Origin: Snodgrassella sp945267035
GTDB lineage: Bacteria > Pseudomonadota > Gammaproteobacteria > Burkholderiales > Neisseriaceae
Direction: 5' to 3'
Assembly (NCBI RefSeq): GCF_026535915.1
Contig: NZ_JAFNPF010000004.1
Coordinates: forward strand, 1 to 64,000
Length of the DNA stretch: 64,000 nucleotides
Shown here: one piece after another, positions 54,851-64,000 of the stretch
Numbering within the stretch: the stretch's first letter is position 1
Layout of the letters: every line of letters starts with the position of its first letter
Translations under genes and position numbers: made by a program
Notes under the pieces: model-generated
What the model saw: only the letters and a program-made list of their open reading frames with translations
Told to the model about the DNA's origin: nothing
The model's database searches: none

Positions 54851-57800
54851 GCTTTATCCTCTGAATCCGGCTGATTATGCAGTGGCATGACAGCTGTGCC
54901 ATCATGATTCACTGCTATGGGCAAATTCTGCTCTTTGTCACCATTACCGCTGTTCTTGTGCTTGCTGAACAACGATCTAATGCTGGAATAGAATACTGGC
55001 ACAAAGAATACCGCCAAACAGGTACCAATTAACATTCCCCACAATACGCTGGTACCAATTGCACGCTGACTGGCCGAAGATGCACCGCTAGCAAAATACA
55101 GTGGAACCACCCCCATAATGAAGGCAATCGATGTCATCAGAATCGGCCGGAAGCGCAGATGTGCTGCTGCCAATGCGGCTTCAAGCGGAGACTTACCCTG
55201 TTCTTGCAGCTCTTTAGCAAACTCAACAATCAAGATGGCATTTTTAGCACTCAAACCAATCACGGTAATCAGGCCGACTTGGAAGTAAACGTCGTTTTCC
55301 ATACCGCGCATCCAAGTACCCAATACTACCCCGAGTAAACCCAGTGGCACCACCAGCATCACTGAAATCGGGATAGACCAGCTTTCATATAATGCGGCCA
55401 GACACAAGAATACAGCCAAGAGAGAGAACATATACAAGATAGTAGATTGGCTACCCGCATCTTTCTCTTCTTTAGACAAACCAGTCCACTCATAACCAAA
55501 ACCTTCAGGCAGTTTGCTGGCAATTTGTTCCATTTCCGCCATCGCATCACCTGTACTATAGCCAGGTGCCGCGTTACCAGTAATAGACATAGCTGTATAA
55601 CCATTATAACGGATGGTCTGCGCCGGACCGGTTATCCATTGAGTTTTGATCATACTGGATAACGGCACCATCTTACCCTGTGCATTGGTTACGGTAAGTT
55701 TATTCAGATCGTCCTGAGTCATGCGTGATGCGACATCACCCTGCACAATCACACGTTGCATACGACCCGCATTTGGAAAGTCATTCACGTAATTTGAGCC
55801 CAGTGCCGTTCCTAATAAAGTAGCGATATCGCCAAAGGATACACCCTGTGCGTTGGCCGCATCACGATCAATGTCAATGCGTAATTGAGGCTCGTCCTCC
55901 ATACCGTCTGGACGTACCTGAGTCAGCACTTTGCTTTCACGCGCCATACCCAGCAATTGGTTGCGCGCTGCTAGCAAGGCTTCATGCCCTTTACCACCAC
56001 GATCCTGCAAACGGAAGCTAAAGCCGGTACTGGTACCTAATTCAGGAATAGAAGGAGGTACAACGGCGAAGATATAACCATCTTTCAATGCCTGCATCAT
56101 GGCACCGGTAATCCGACCAGCCAACGAGTTTGCGCTGTGCTGCGGTCCATTACGTTCAGACCAGTCTTTCAGTACCAAAAAGCTCATACCTACGTTCTGA
56201 CCTTGACCACTCATACCATAGCCTAAAACAGAAACCATGTTTTTCACTTCAGGTTGCTTTAAGGTAAAGTTTTCAACCGTTTTAAAGGTTTCCAACGTAC
56301 GATGCTCAGTCGCACCGGGAGGCAGCTGAATCAGACCAATAGCATAACCCTGATCTTCTTCTGGTAAAAATGATGTCGGCAGTCGGAACATTACTAATAA
56401 TGCAGCAGCAGTGAGCGCAACATAAATAAAGAAGATGCGTTTACTGCGATGCAGCAGATAAGAAACTTTGGATTCGTACTTTTTCGTACCACTGGTAAAT
56501 TTACGGTTAAACCAGCCAAAGAAACCTTTTTTCTCTTCTTCGTGTTCACTGATTGGCTTAAGCAATGTCGCACACAATGCCGGTGTAAGTGATAACGCCA
56601 AAAACGCGGAGAAGAAAATGGCGACTGACATCACCACAGAAAACTGGCGGTAAATATTACCTGTTGAACCGGAGAAAAACGCCATTGGAATGAATACAGT
56701 AATCAAAACCACTGTAATACCCACAACTGCACCAGAAATTTGTCCCATGGCCTTTTCGGTAGCGGGTTTAGGTGGCAGTTTTTCATCTGCCATAATACGT
56801 TCAACGTTTTCTACCACCACAATAGCATCATCGACCACAATACCGATCACCAACACCATGGCAAACATAGTCAGTACGTTGATGGATAAGCCTGTTATAT
56901 ACATCACGCTGAACGCACCCAACAAAGCAATAGGTACCACAATGGTTGGAATCAAGGTATAGCGAATATTCTGTAAGAATAAAAGCATCACCAGAAACAC
57001 CAACACAATGGCTTCAACCAATGTATGAACTACTTTCTCAATAGAAATACTCACGAAAGTTGAACTATCGTATGGCGCTGACCAGCCCATTCCTGCCGGA
57101 AAATACTTCTGTAAATCATTCAGTTTGGCTTTAACCGCATTGGCAGTAGCCAAAGCATTACCCTTGGTGGTCAACTGAATACCTGCACCTACGGCATCCT
57201 TACCATTCAGACGCGCGCTGGTAGAGTAATCTTGTTGCCCCATTTCTACGCGAGCAACATCTTTCAAGCGTACCATTGACCCATCGGTATTGGCTTTAAT
57301 AATAATGTTTTCGAACTGCTCAACTGTTTTCAGCTGACCAGGAACCACAATCGTTGCTGTAGTCTGAATATTATCCGGTGAAGGCAAAGCACCAAGACTA
57401 CCTGCAGAAATTTGCTGATTCTGCGCGGCAACAGCAGCATTAACCTGAGCTGGACTCAAGTTGACACTGCGCAGTTTATCCGCATCCAGCCAGATACGAA
57501 TTGCGCGTTCGGAACCAAACACGATCACATTACCCACACCATCAATACGCTGTAATTCAGGTTGAATATTACGTGCTACATAGTCGGCAATATCAGCTGG
57601 AGCCAAATTAGGACTATCACTGGTGAACATGGTGAACATCAGGAAGTTACTGCGTGATTTGGCAATCTGGACACCAGTTTGCTTAACCATTGCCGGTAAA
57701 CGAGGCTCTGCGCGTGAAAGCGCATTTTGTACGTTCATCTGAGCAATGTCATCATCTGTACCTGGGTTGAATGTCAATGTCAGCGTGCCAGTACCATTAG

Positions 57801-58050
57801 ACAAAGACTTGGCTTCCATGTATTCCAGATTTTCCAAACCATTCATCTCACGTTCAATACGTGACAATACGGTATCTTCAATGGTTTGAGCATCTGCACC
57901 CGGATAGGATATGGACAATGTGATGGATGGAGGAGCCACGGTCGGATATTGTGATATGGGTAATTTGGTAATACACACAATACCGGCAATGATGATGAAT
58001 AATGCCACCACCCATGCAAAAATCGGTCGGTTAATAAAAAATCGTGACAT
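54847..58050 (-). CDS. mtrD: RND (HAE1) multidrug efflux transporter (MtrD/AcrB family)
   Basis: This is a 1067-residue inner-membrane proton antiporter. Asp407 and Asp408 in GIVVDDAIVVVENVE match the proton-relay pair of AcrB, and the third relay residue is the Lys of GLSAKNAILIVEFAKEL. Two large periplasmic loops and 12 membrane helices are visible. It begins 13 bases after mtrC and overlaps mtrE. Such pumps export hydrophobic drugs, detergents and bile-like compounds. Confidence 0.95.
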   Translation of the reverse strand: MSRFFINRPIFAWVVALFIIIAGIVCITKLPISQYPTVAPPSITLSISYPGADAQTIEDTVLSRIEREMNGLENLEYMEAKSLSNGTGTLTLTFNPGTDDDIAQMNVQNALSRAEPRLPAMVKQTGVQIAKSRSNFLMFTMFTSDSPNLAPADIADYVARNIQPELQRIDGVGNVIVFGSERAIRIWLDADKLRSVNLSPAQVNAAVAAQNQQISAGSLGALPSPDNIQTTATIVVPGQLKTVEQFENIIIKANTDGSMVRLKDVARVEMGQQDYSTSARLNGKDAVGAGIQLTTKGNALATANAVKAKLNDLQKYFPAGMGWSAPYDSSTFVSISIEKVVHTLVEAIVLVFLVMLLFLQNIRYTLIPTIVVPIALLGAFSVMYITGLSINVLTMFAMVLVIGIVVDDAIVVVENVERIMADEKLPPKPATEKAMGQISGAVVGITVVLITVFIPMAFFSGSTGNIYRQFSVVMSVAIFFSAFLALSLTPALCATLLKPISEHEEEKKGFFGWFNRKFTSGTKKYESKVSYLLHRSKRIFFIYVALTAAALLVMFRLPTSFLPEEDQGYAIGLIQLPPGATEHRTLETFKTVENFTLKQPEVKNMVSVLGYGMSGQGQNVGMSFLVLKDWSERNGPQHSANSLAGRITGAMMQALKDGYIFAVVPPSIPELGTSTGFSFRLQDRGGKGHEALLAARNQLLGMARESKVLTQVRPDGMEDEPQLRIDIDRDAANAQGVSFGDIATLLGTALGSNYVNDFPNAGRMQRVIVQGDVASRMTQDDLNKLTVTNAQGKMVPLSSMIKTQWITGPAQTIRYNGYTAMSITGNAAPGYSTGDAMAEMEQIASKLPEGFGYEWTGLSKEEKDAGSQSTILYMFSLLAVFLCLAALYESWSIPISVMLVVPLGLLGVVLGTWMRGMENDVYFQVGLITVIGLSAKNAILIVEFAKELQEQGKSPLEAALAAAHLRFRPILMTSIAFIMGVVPLYFASGASSASQRAIGTSVLWGMLIGTCLAVFFVPVFYSSIRSLFSKHKNSGNGDKEQNLPIAVNHDGTAVMPLHNQPDSEDKA

Positions 58051-58062
58051 ATTACTTATTCC

Positions 58063-59307
58063 TTACTTGGCCTGAGAGGCAGAAGCCGTAGCGGCCTGAG
58101 TTGCTGATGCAGCAACCGCAGAAGCTGCCTGAGCAGGCGCAGCAGCTGGTGCATTACCTTTAGCTGGCTGCCAAGGTCGAGTCTGAACCTTTTTCGCACC
58201 AGTCAATTGCACCAGAGCCAAACCATCCATGGCCACTTTATCACCAGCACGTAAACCATCGGTAATGATCCAGTTGGTGCCTTTTTGCTGGGCAATAGTA
58301 ACTTTACGAACGTCCAGTGAGCCATCAGCTTTCACTACAGTCACGGTATCGCTGTTTGCTCCACGGGTCACCGCTTCTTGTGGAATTACAACAGCATTTT
58401 GAATTTCAGCTTGAGGGATTTCTACGCGCACAAATTGACCTGGCAACAACATATCATTGTCATTAGGGATTTCAGCACGTACTTTAACTTCACCAGTTCC
58501 CTCATCAACGGTCATATCGGTAAACAGCAAGCGCCCTTTCTGCGGGTATTCACTGCCATCATCCAATTTAATTGCAACTTCTATGGCACCATCCAACGTT
58601 TTCAACTTGCCGGTCGCAATGCCCTGACGAATTTTCATAGCCTGAGCAGCAGTTTGAGTCAGATCCACATATAAAGTATGTGTTTGCTGAATCAATGCCA
58701 ATTGCGTTACTTCATTTTGCCCCACCAGCGCACCTTCTGTTACCAGTGCTTTACCAATACGACCAGAAATCGGTGCGCGTACATAAGCATAGCCAACATT
58801 AATCTGCGCTGATTTAATGGCAGCCTGCGCACTTTGAATCTGCGCATGTGCCAGGCGCTGCTGAGCTATCGCCTGATCAAATTCCTGCTTACTGATGGCG
58901 TCTGCTGCCACCAGAGGACGGTAGCGCATTACATCGGCGTCTGCTTTAGCGGCATTGGCTCGAGCAGTAGCCAAACTGGCTTGAGCCGATTGTAGAGACG
59001 CAACATAGGGTGCATTATCAATTTGAAATAGTGGCTGCCCTTCTTTAACATAACTCCCTTCCACAAACAGGCGTTTCAACAGCACACCAGCCACCCGAGC
59101 ACGTACTTGTGATTCACGAATCGGTTTTAATCGACCAGTTAATTCAGAGTCTACCGTCACTGTTGTCGGGTTTACCGTCATGACACTTACCATAGGAGGC
59201 TGCTGTGCATGTCCTTCTTGTTTTTTGCCACATGCAGCCATGGCCAGCGCACTAGCCAGCACTATAGCGCTGATGCGCCATTTATTTGTTTTTCGATCCG
59301 TTCCCAT
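58063..59307 (-). CDS. mtrC: Periplasmic adaptor of RND efflux pump (MtrC/AcrA family)
   Basis: This is a 414-residue membrane fusion lipoprotein (lipobox MAAC) with the GVLLKRLFVEGSYVKEGQPLF lipoyl-like half-motif, hairpin coiled coil and beta-barrel domain, and an Ala/Gln-rich C-terminal tail. The ATG at 59307 is chosen because GAGG lies five bases before it; a GTG at 59313 in frame is an alternative. It is the first gene of the operon, divergent from the TetR gene. Confidence 0.92.
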   Translation of the reverse strand: MGTDRKTNKWRISAIVLASALAMAACGKKQEGHAQQPPMVSVMTVNPTTVTVDSELTGRLKPIRESQVRARVAGVLLKRLFVEGSYVKEGQPLFQIDNAPYVASLQSAQASLATARANAAKADADVMRYRPLVAADAISKQEFDQAIAQQRLAHAQIQSAQAAIKSAQINVGYAYVRAPISGRIGKALVTEGALVGQNEVTQLALIQQTHTLYVDLTQTAAQAMKIRQGIATGKLKTLDGAIEVAIKLDDGSEYPQKGRLLFTDMTVDEGTGEVKVRAEIPNDNDMLLPGQFVRVEIPQAEIQNAVVIPQEAVTRGANSDTVTVVKADGSLDVRKVTIAQQKGTNWIITDGLRAGDKVAMDGLALVQLTGAKKVQTRPWQPAKGNAPAAAPAQAASAVAASATQAATASASQAK

Positions 59308-59317
59308 ACTCACCTCA

Positions 59318-59329
59318 ATATGCGCATAT
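59318..59329. repeat. 12-bp palindrome just upstream of mtrC
   Basis: ATATGCGCATAT, perfect and symmetric, lies 11 bases before the mtrC start, inside the region where the ribosome-binding site and leader lie. It may be a second regulator site. Confidence 0.5.
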
Positions 59330-59477
59330 ACTAAAATTTAGTTAAATCTTTACACACTTCTAAATTAAAACCGTGACACAAATAGCGCCTGCGTCAACAC
59401 TCTCTTTTCTAAATAAAAAATATTAAACAAAGAGATATGTAACGACAGACGATTTAGAAAATTACTTTACGCTGCGC

Positions 59478-59501
59478 ATTATACATGCAACAATGTATGT
59501 A
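59478..59501. promoter_or_regulatory. Candidate TetR-family (AcrR/MtrR-like) operator
   Basis: ATTATACATG-CAAC-AATGTATGTA: the right half matches the AcrR box half-site (AATGTATGTA) at 10 of 10, the left half (TACATACATT) at six of ten. It lies midway between the divergent mtrC and mtrR starts, where a repressor would control the efflux operon. This suggests autoregulation and repression of mtrCDE. Confidence 0.65.
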
Positions 59502-59588
59502 AACCAAGCATAATCTATTTTTTCTCAAACCATTGTAATCAAAATATACAACTTTATTCGATTTTAATATCGACTTTGCCTAATTTAA

Positions 59589-59598
59589 TACATACATC
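59589..59598. promoter_or_regulatory. Second half-site next to the TetR gene start
   Basis: TACATACATC matches the AcrR left half-site at nine of ten positions. It lies 15 bases before the mtrR ATG at 59613 and could mediate autoregulation; the partner half is not evident. Confidence 0.45.
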
Positions 59599-59612
59599 TA
59601 TGGACAGTAAAT

Positions 59613-60254
59613 ATGCGTAAAACAAAAGAAGAAGCCCAACAAACCAAAGAAGCTTTGATGGCTGCTGCTTTGGAAGTGTTTTATCAGCGGGGAGTCAGCC
59701 GGGCATCTTTGCAGGAAATAGCGACGGCAGCCGGCGTAACCCGAGGCGCCTTATACTGGCATTTTAAAAACAAGGAAGACCTGTTTGATGCATTATTTCA
59801 ACAGGTTTTCAGTCAAGTCAGTACCCAGTTAAAACACGATATTGACACCAGCTCACCCAGTGCACTGAATAATATGATGCAGGCGTTGGAACAGATGTTT
59901 TTTCGCATGTCTACCGATGAGAGTTATAGAAAGTTCTGCTACATCCTACACTTAAATTGTGAACACACCGCAGACAATCAGGCCATCGTCAAGCTGTTGC
60001 AAAAATACCAAAACTTGTGGTGGCAAAATCTGTGTGCTGTTTTCCAGATGAGTTGCCAGCAAAATATTTTGCCGCAGGATTTTGATATCAAACAGGCAGC
60101 GTTGTACTTCCAGTCACTATTTTTAGGGTTGACGACATTGTGGCTCAGTAATTCACTGGAACTTGATATCAATAAAATTGCGCCGAATTTCATCAACATT
60201 GCGCTGGAATCACTGCGTCACAATCCCAGACTACGCAAAAACCGTGATGAATAA
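59613..60254 (+). CDS. mtrR: TetR-family repressor of the efflux operon (MtrR/AcrR-like)
   Basis: This is a 213-residue protein with an N-terminal HTH (SRASLQEIATAAGVTRGALYWHF, around residues 29-52) typical of AcrR/MtrR/TtgR, and a C-terminal ligand-binding domain with TetR_C_2-like MQALEQMFFRM. It is divergent from the efflux operon it probably represses. The symbol is by analogy. Confidence 0.88.
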   Translation: MRKTKEEAQQTKEALMAAALEVFYQRGVSRASLQEIATAAGVTRGALYWHFKNKEDLFDALFQQVFSQVSTQLKHDIDTSSPSALNNMMQALEQMFFRMSTDESYRKFCYILHLNCEHTADNQAIVKLLQKYQNLWWQNLCAVFQMSCQQNILPQDFDIKQAALYFQSLFLGLTTLWLSNSLELDINKIAPNFINIALESLRHNPRLRKNRDE

Positions 60255-60414
60255 TGCAAAAGATCGATCAATCTGTCTACTTTTTAACCATGGGATCCAA
60301 GAAAATGACCTTATCCTAATTAAACCCAATATAAAGAATCCTGCCTGACAAAATTCAATGCAGTGATCAACCAATACCTAACCATCAGTGGCCCTTAGAG
60401 CGACAATGGCTATG

Positions 60415-60870
60415 TTAATTATCTTCTCGCACCCGCAACAGCATCACCGGAATATCTGACTGTCTTAAAACCCCTTCAGCGACTGATCCCATCAGCACAT
60501 GCATAAATCCACTGAAACCATGCGTGCCCATCACTACCAGGTCAACATGGTGTTCAGTCGCTTCACGAATAAGTAAATCAGCAATCTTATCACCGGCACT
60601 TTCAATTACAGCTATTTCATATTGCAATGACGACTGTTCTAAAAGCGCCTGCGCTTCCCGCACGCCCTTTTCTCCCGCTGCATTCACTGCTTTACGGACT
60701 TCTTCAGAAGGCATCGCGCCCACACCACCCCAACTAAATTGCGCCAAATCTACCACATTCACTACACGGATCACCGAGTGACAGAGCTTAGCCAGCATAA
60801 TCGCTTCTTGCAATGCCCTCTTGGCGGCTGCACTTTCATCTACCGGTACCATAATTTTGCGATACATCAT
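60415..60870 (-). CDS. Universal stress protein (UspA family)
   Basis: This is a 151-residue UspA-fold protein with MMYRKIMVPVDESAAAKRAL at the start and the ATP-binding GTHGFSGFMHVLMGSVAEGVLR motif (G-2x-G-9x-G-S/T). Found alone. The ATG at 60870 has AGGAG five bases upstream. Confidence 0.93.
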   Translation of the reverse strand: MMYRKIMVPVDESAAAKRALQEAIMLAKLCHSVIRVVNVVDLAQFSWGGVGAMPSEEVRKAVNAAGEKGVREAQALLEQSSLQYEIAVIESAGDKIADLLIREATEHHVDLVVMGTHGFSGFMHVLMGSVAEGVLRQSDIPVMLLRVREDN

Positions 60871-61043
60871 TATTCTCCTGATTTATCTCGCCACAAATAA
60901 GCAGATAACAACAATGAAAACAGCTAGTTAAAATAAATAAGACAAGCTAAGCTTAGCACAAAACTACCGCCGTCAACATGAACGTACAAACCAATACCTA
61001 AAAAAACTGCTACCATAACAATCCAGCTTATTAGGAATGCAAT

Positions 61044-61475
61044 ATGAGCCGCCTACACATTCAGCCTAGCGATAAATGGCATTTTCACACTGAAATCAGC
61101 GTGCAGATTGGAGATATTAATTATGGTAACCATCTGGCCAATGATGCAATTTTACGCCTTTGTCATGAAGCACGGTTACGGTTACTGACCAGCATGGGTT
61201 ATAGCGAGATGGATGTAGAAGGTGTAGGTCTAATCATGGTGGATGCTGCGATTGAATTCAAACGTCAGGCATTTTATGGCGATAAACTTCATTTCAGCTT
61301 AGCCATTACTGATCTGAGTAAAACCGGATTTGTATTAAATTATCGTATTCAGCGCTTAAGCGATCAGGTTGACATAGCTCTGGTTAACACCGGTATGGCC
61401 TTCTATAACTATCAGCGTCAGCGTATTAGTCGCACGCCGGAAAATTTTCTGCAACACCTAAACCAGAGTATCTAA
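61044..61475 (+). CDS. Hot-dog fold thioesterase
   Basis: This is a 143-residue 4HBT-type protein. The DINYGNHLANDAIL segment has the Asn/His that line hot-dog thioesterase active sites (a variant of the HxxY...D motif). It probably hydrolyses an acyl-CoA; the substrate is unknown. xerC starts two bases after its stop, so the two are co-transcribed. AGGAA lies six bases upstream of the ATG. Confidence 0.87.
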   Translation: MSRLHIQPSDKWHFHTEISVQIGDINYGNHLANDAILRLCHEARLRLLTSMGYSEMDVEGVGLIMVDAAIEFKRQAFYGDKLHFSLAITDLSKTGFVLNYRIQRLSDQVDIALVNTGMAFYNYQRQRISRTPENFLQHLNQSI

Positions 61476-61476
61476 A

Positions 61477-62373
61477 ATGCCATCAAACCTTAACTGGACT
61501 TTATGGACAGAGTTCTTACAACATTTGCGTCATCGTGGTCTATCTCCCTTAACCCTTGATGCCTATGAACGTGATCTACAGCAATTGGCTCAACTATTAC
61601 CTGATCAGCTCAACTCTAGCCAAATAACTCGATTACATCTTGTTGGTGCTTTAAAAAAATTGAGTGGACGCGGCGATAAGCCAGCATCTTTGGCGCGTAA
61701 ACTCAGTACATGGCGCGCCTATTTTTCATTTCTGCAGCAGCATGGACAAATTAGTAGCAATCCTGCTTCAAATATCAAAGCACCCAAAGCAGGGGCTCGA
61801 CTGCCCAAAGCCGTACCAGCTGAAAAACTTAATCAAGCCTTTGATCATCCCGTCGCGAACACCCCCTTATCCCTCCGAGATCAGGCTATATTTGAATTAC
61901 TTTATGGCAGCGGTCTGCGCCTCAGTGAACTGGTACAACTTGATCTGCAACACCTTATGCTCGACGAGAACTGGGTACACGTTAGTGGTAAAGGCAATAA
62001 ACAGCGACAAGTACCCTTAGGGAGTAAATCTGTGGTGGCACTTCGTCGCTATTTGCCTCAACGCATTGCAATTCCCGGTGAAAATGCCGTTTTTACCAGC
62101 CGATTAGGCACCCGCCTAACCGCCCGCCAAATTCAGAACCGGCTCAATGTCTGGTCTATTACTCAAAACAGCGATCGTCATCTATCGCCGCATATGCTGC
62201 GTCACAGCTTTGCCAGCCATGTATTACAAAATGCGCATGATATTCGCGCAGTGCAAGAACTACTGGGGCATAAATCCATCAGCACCACTCAACAATACAC
62301 CAAACTGGATTTTAATCATTTAGCGCAGATTTACGATGATACCCATCCACGGGCAAAACGGCGAAATAAATAA
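61477..62373 (+). CDS. xerC: Tyrosine recombinase XerC
   Basis: XerC acts with XerD at dif to resolve chromosome dimers. The 298-residue protein has the catalytic Arg148, Lys172, His239, Arg242, His265 and Tyr274, in the segments LLYGSGLRLSELV, HMLRHSFASHVLQN and LGHKSISTTQQYT. N-terminal SAM-like domain residues 1-105. It follows the thioesterase gene directly. Chromosomal housekeeping rather than an integron or phage integrase, judging by length and neighbours. Confidence 0.96.
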   Translation: MPSNLNWTLWTEFLQHLRHRGLSPLTLDAYERDLQQLAQLLPDQLNSSQITRLHLVGALKKLSGRGDKPASLARKLSTWRAYFSFLQQHGQISSNPASNIKAPKAGARLPKAVPAEKLNQAFDHPVANTPLSLRDQAIFELLYGSGLRLSELVQLDLQHLMLDENWVHVSGKGNKQRQVPLGSKSVVALRRYLPQRIAIPGENAVFTSRLGTRLTARQIQNRLNVWSITQNSDRHLSPHMLRHSFASHVLQNAHDIRAVQELLGHKSISTTQQYTKLDFNHLAQIYDDTHPRAKRRNK

Positions 62374-62675
62374 TGGCTGCAGCAAGGCAGAAAATCATAC
62401 AAATGGTTTAATTATATTAATTATTTATATCATCCATACATTTTCACTGTTAGCAATGATATCCAATAATCAAAAGCACTTGATCATACAACAACCATAT
62501 CATCCTTTCGGGATAGCGCCTTTTCTAAGGTAGCCAACTCATCATCACGACAACAACCACTAATTTCGCAGGCATCATTAATGATTTAAATCGAATAAAA
62601 TACTTACAGCATCATCCAATCAGGAATAAACCATCACGCAGCAATGCTTAACGAAATTCATATTATCAATTAAAA

Positions 62676-62701
62676 CCCACCGTTATATCCGTAGCGGTGG
62701 G
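62676..62701. repeat. 7-bp inverted repeat CCCACCG/CGGTGGG
   Basis: GC-rich 7-bp arms with a 12-base loop; the minus strand continues into TTTT, so a weak terminator is possible. It sits some 300 bases after xerC. Confidence 0.5.
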
Positions 62702-63236
62702 CAAACTAAATCGATTTCCGTTTGCGTCTATCGTTCACAAAATGGACGTATTTAATCCATGTGCATATTTAGGCTACATAGCAGATAAGCTTTATCTTCA
62801 TGAATAATCAGTAAATAACATACTGCGTGATCTTGGTTAAACAATAATGCCATTAGCTCGGTATGATTTATACAAATTGATCATAAAGTATTCTTTAGGT
62901 TTTTTTAGATAATAGCCTGTTCATTTTCCCTCATTATAGATAGCGTTACCTGTTCCATGTTGAGCCGATAATGAAGCTACAGATGTACTTCACTCACGCC
63001 GACAAAATCTATCTGATCTGAAATATCGCCTATTTCTGATCATGCTATCTATTCACCATTAGTTTAGAATACGAGCATCGGTTGGCCAATGGTTATGGTA
63101 AATTGAATCTATTGTGACATTCGACGCGGTATCGTAAACATTTATCTGGCTAAACTCCACTCCCCCAAAAGATAAGCAGAAAAAATTTTACTCTAGTCAA
63201 AATAATTTCTTTTCATATTTCTGTTTATCCAATTAC

Positions 63237-63261
63237 CGTACCAAATTCACCGTTTGGTACG
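63237..63261. repeat. 9-bp inverted repeat after the aminotransferase gene
   Basis: CGTACCAAA and TTTGGTACG with a seven-base loop, about 145 bases beyond the aminotransferase stop. It may end that transcript. Confidence 0.5.
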
Positions 63262-63406
63262 ACATAATTTAAAACTAAACTTTTTTCTTAAGACACGGAA
63301 ATAATCAGATAACCGTGACATCTTGTTTAAGTTATCTCGGTTCACCAGCTAAGCGATTTCTTAAAATCTGCAACTGATAAAAAGTATCATCATCTAGCAA
63401 GACTGA

Positions 63407-64000
63407 TTACACCATATTCAACATCGCTATAGCCTGTATAAGCGTTTCTTGCTGTTTAGCAAAACATACTCGTATACAATGTTGATTAAAACCATCATGA
63501 TAAAACGCAGCCAAAGGAATAGTCGCCACCTTATGCTTAATTGTCAGTTCTCGAGCAAATTCCTTTTCGGGTAAATCACTGATGGAGCGATAATTCAAAA
63601 CGACAAAATAAGTTCCCTGCGGTACCAATACCTCAAAGCGCGAATCAGCCAATCCTGCTAACAGAAAATCTCTTTTACGCTGAAAAAACTTTGCCAAATC
63701 TTCATAATAAGTGTCATCAGATAAATAATCAGCAATAGCATATTGTGTTGGCGTATGCACACTAAACACATTAAATTGATGTATCTTGCGAAACTCAGTC
63801 ATCAGCTCAGCAGCAGCCAGACAATAGCCAACCTTCCAGCCTGTTGCATGCAAAAGCTTGCCAAATGAGCCAACCACCAGCGTACGTTCACGTAGTAATG
63901 GATGAGATAACAACGTGTTCGCTCTGATGCCATCATAAATCAGATGTTCATAAACCTCATCACTTAATACAAATGCATTGCTTCGGTCAACTAATTGCGC
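63407..64000 (-). CDS. PLP-dependent aminotransferase, 5' end outside window
   Basis: A fold-type I aminotransferase of the methionine aminotransferase/YbdL group. The 198 codons present start mid-protein (LSDEVYEHLIYDG, the PLP Asp-region) and include the Schiff-base lysine in GSFGKLLHATGWKVGYCLA, then GTYFVVLNYRSIS and the terminal HCIRVCFAKQQETLIQA. The frame is open to 64000. The N-terminal half lies beyond the window. Confidence 0.9.
   Translation of the reverse strand, partial: AQLVDRSNAFVLSDEVYEHLIYDGIRANTLLSHPLLRERTLVVGSFGKLLHATGWKVGYCLAAAELMTEFRKIHQFNVFSVHTPTQYAIADYLSDDTYYEDLAKFFQRKRDFLLAGLADSRFEVLVPQGTYFVVLNYRSISDLPEKEFARELTIKHKVATIPLAAFYHDGFNQHCIRVCFAKQQETLIQAIAMLNMV

Larger units (their letters stand above)
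62374..63406. other. 1 kb with no recognisable gene
   Basis: Dense stops in all frames. Two compact inverted repeats are present (62676-62701 and 63237-63261). Composition resembles the other long gaps. No gene or mobile element seen. Confidence 0.45.

Noticed and set aside
61477..62373. Tyrosine recombinase as marker of an integrative element
   Set aside because: Length, catalytic layout and chromosomal housekeeping neighbours fit XerC; no attachment repeats are visible nearby.
1..64000. CRISPR array, prophage or rRNA operon
   Set aside because: No regularly spaced repeats, phage structural genes, integrase other than XerC, or rRNA sequence was seen.

Overview
The window looks like a chromosomal segment of a betaproteobacterium of the family Neisseriaceae, possibly a low-GC host-associated member such as Snodgrassella. 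The evidence is the pilF-pilG-pilD-coaE-zapD-yacG block with Neisseria-type order, an mtrR/mtrCDE-like efflux locus, paired heme/hemoglobin TonB receptors with a HemS-HmuTUV set, and several long stretches of decayed non-coding DNA. The genus is an inference; the family-level call is firmer. No transposase, phage module, CRISPR array or rRNA was seen.

Layout. 1-3600: a VWA-domain lipoprotein gene running off the left edge, followed by a tandem, partly decayed duplicate of its region that carries a different lipoprotein behind the same N-terminal leader. 3616-5733: proC, a YggT-family gene and dksA. 5920-9998: a DUF305 protein, 1.7 kb without genes, a TPR protein and a small secreted protein. 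9999-12239: rnhB and lpxB, then a His/Arg/Pro tRNA operon with a clear promoter and terminator. 12240-21194: 1.4 kb without genes, then folD, a membrane protein, a type I GAPDH, an M61 peptidase, an RpfE-like gene and recJ. 21390-30302: type IV pilus assembly genes pilF, pilG, pilD in a run with coaE, zapD and yacG (the last four overlapping), then an ABC-2 exporter, ibaG and murA. 30643-35342: ppc, grpE behind a heat-shock-like promoter, a secreted cupin and an unknown membrane-anchored protein.

35343-39772 is the main accessory region. It is visibly A+T-rich and holds an orphan polymorphic-toxin C-terminal domain with an HExxH zincin motif, its overlapping putative immunity gene, a truncated immunity paralogue, two further small immunity-like genes, and in-frame remnants of at least two more toxin modules, one with a degenerate VENN-like motif. 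It resembles the decayed 3' cassette array of a CdiA/MafB-type toxin locus.

39773-53139: a double-motif retropepsin-like protein, an amino-acid ABC transporter, a heme uptake cluster (hmuV, hmuU, hmuT, hemS, two paralogous TonB receptors with Fur-box-like sites), slyX, and ribosomal genes rpmG and rpmB. 53340-64000: an RND efflux operon (mtrCDE-like) divergent from a TetR regulator with an AcrR/MtrR-like operator between them, a UspA protein, a thioesterase, xerC, 1 kb without genes and a partial aminotransferase at the right edge.

Most of the window is ordinary housekeeping. Points worth a second look are the toxin/immunity graveyard, the leader-sharing tandem duplication at the left edge, a DksA with a dismantled zinc finger, a GAPDH lacking the usual NAD-selecting aspartate, and several well-formed regulatory sites.
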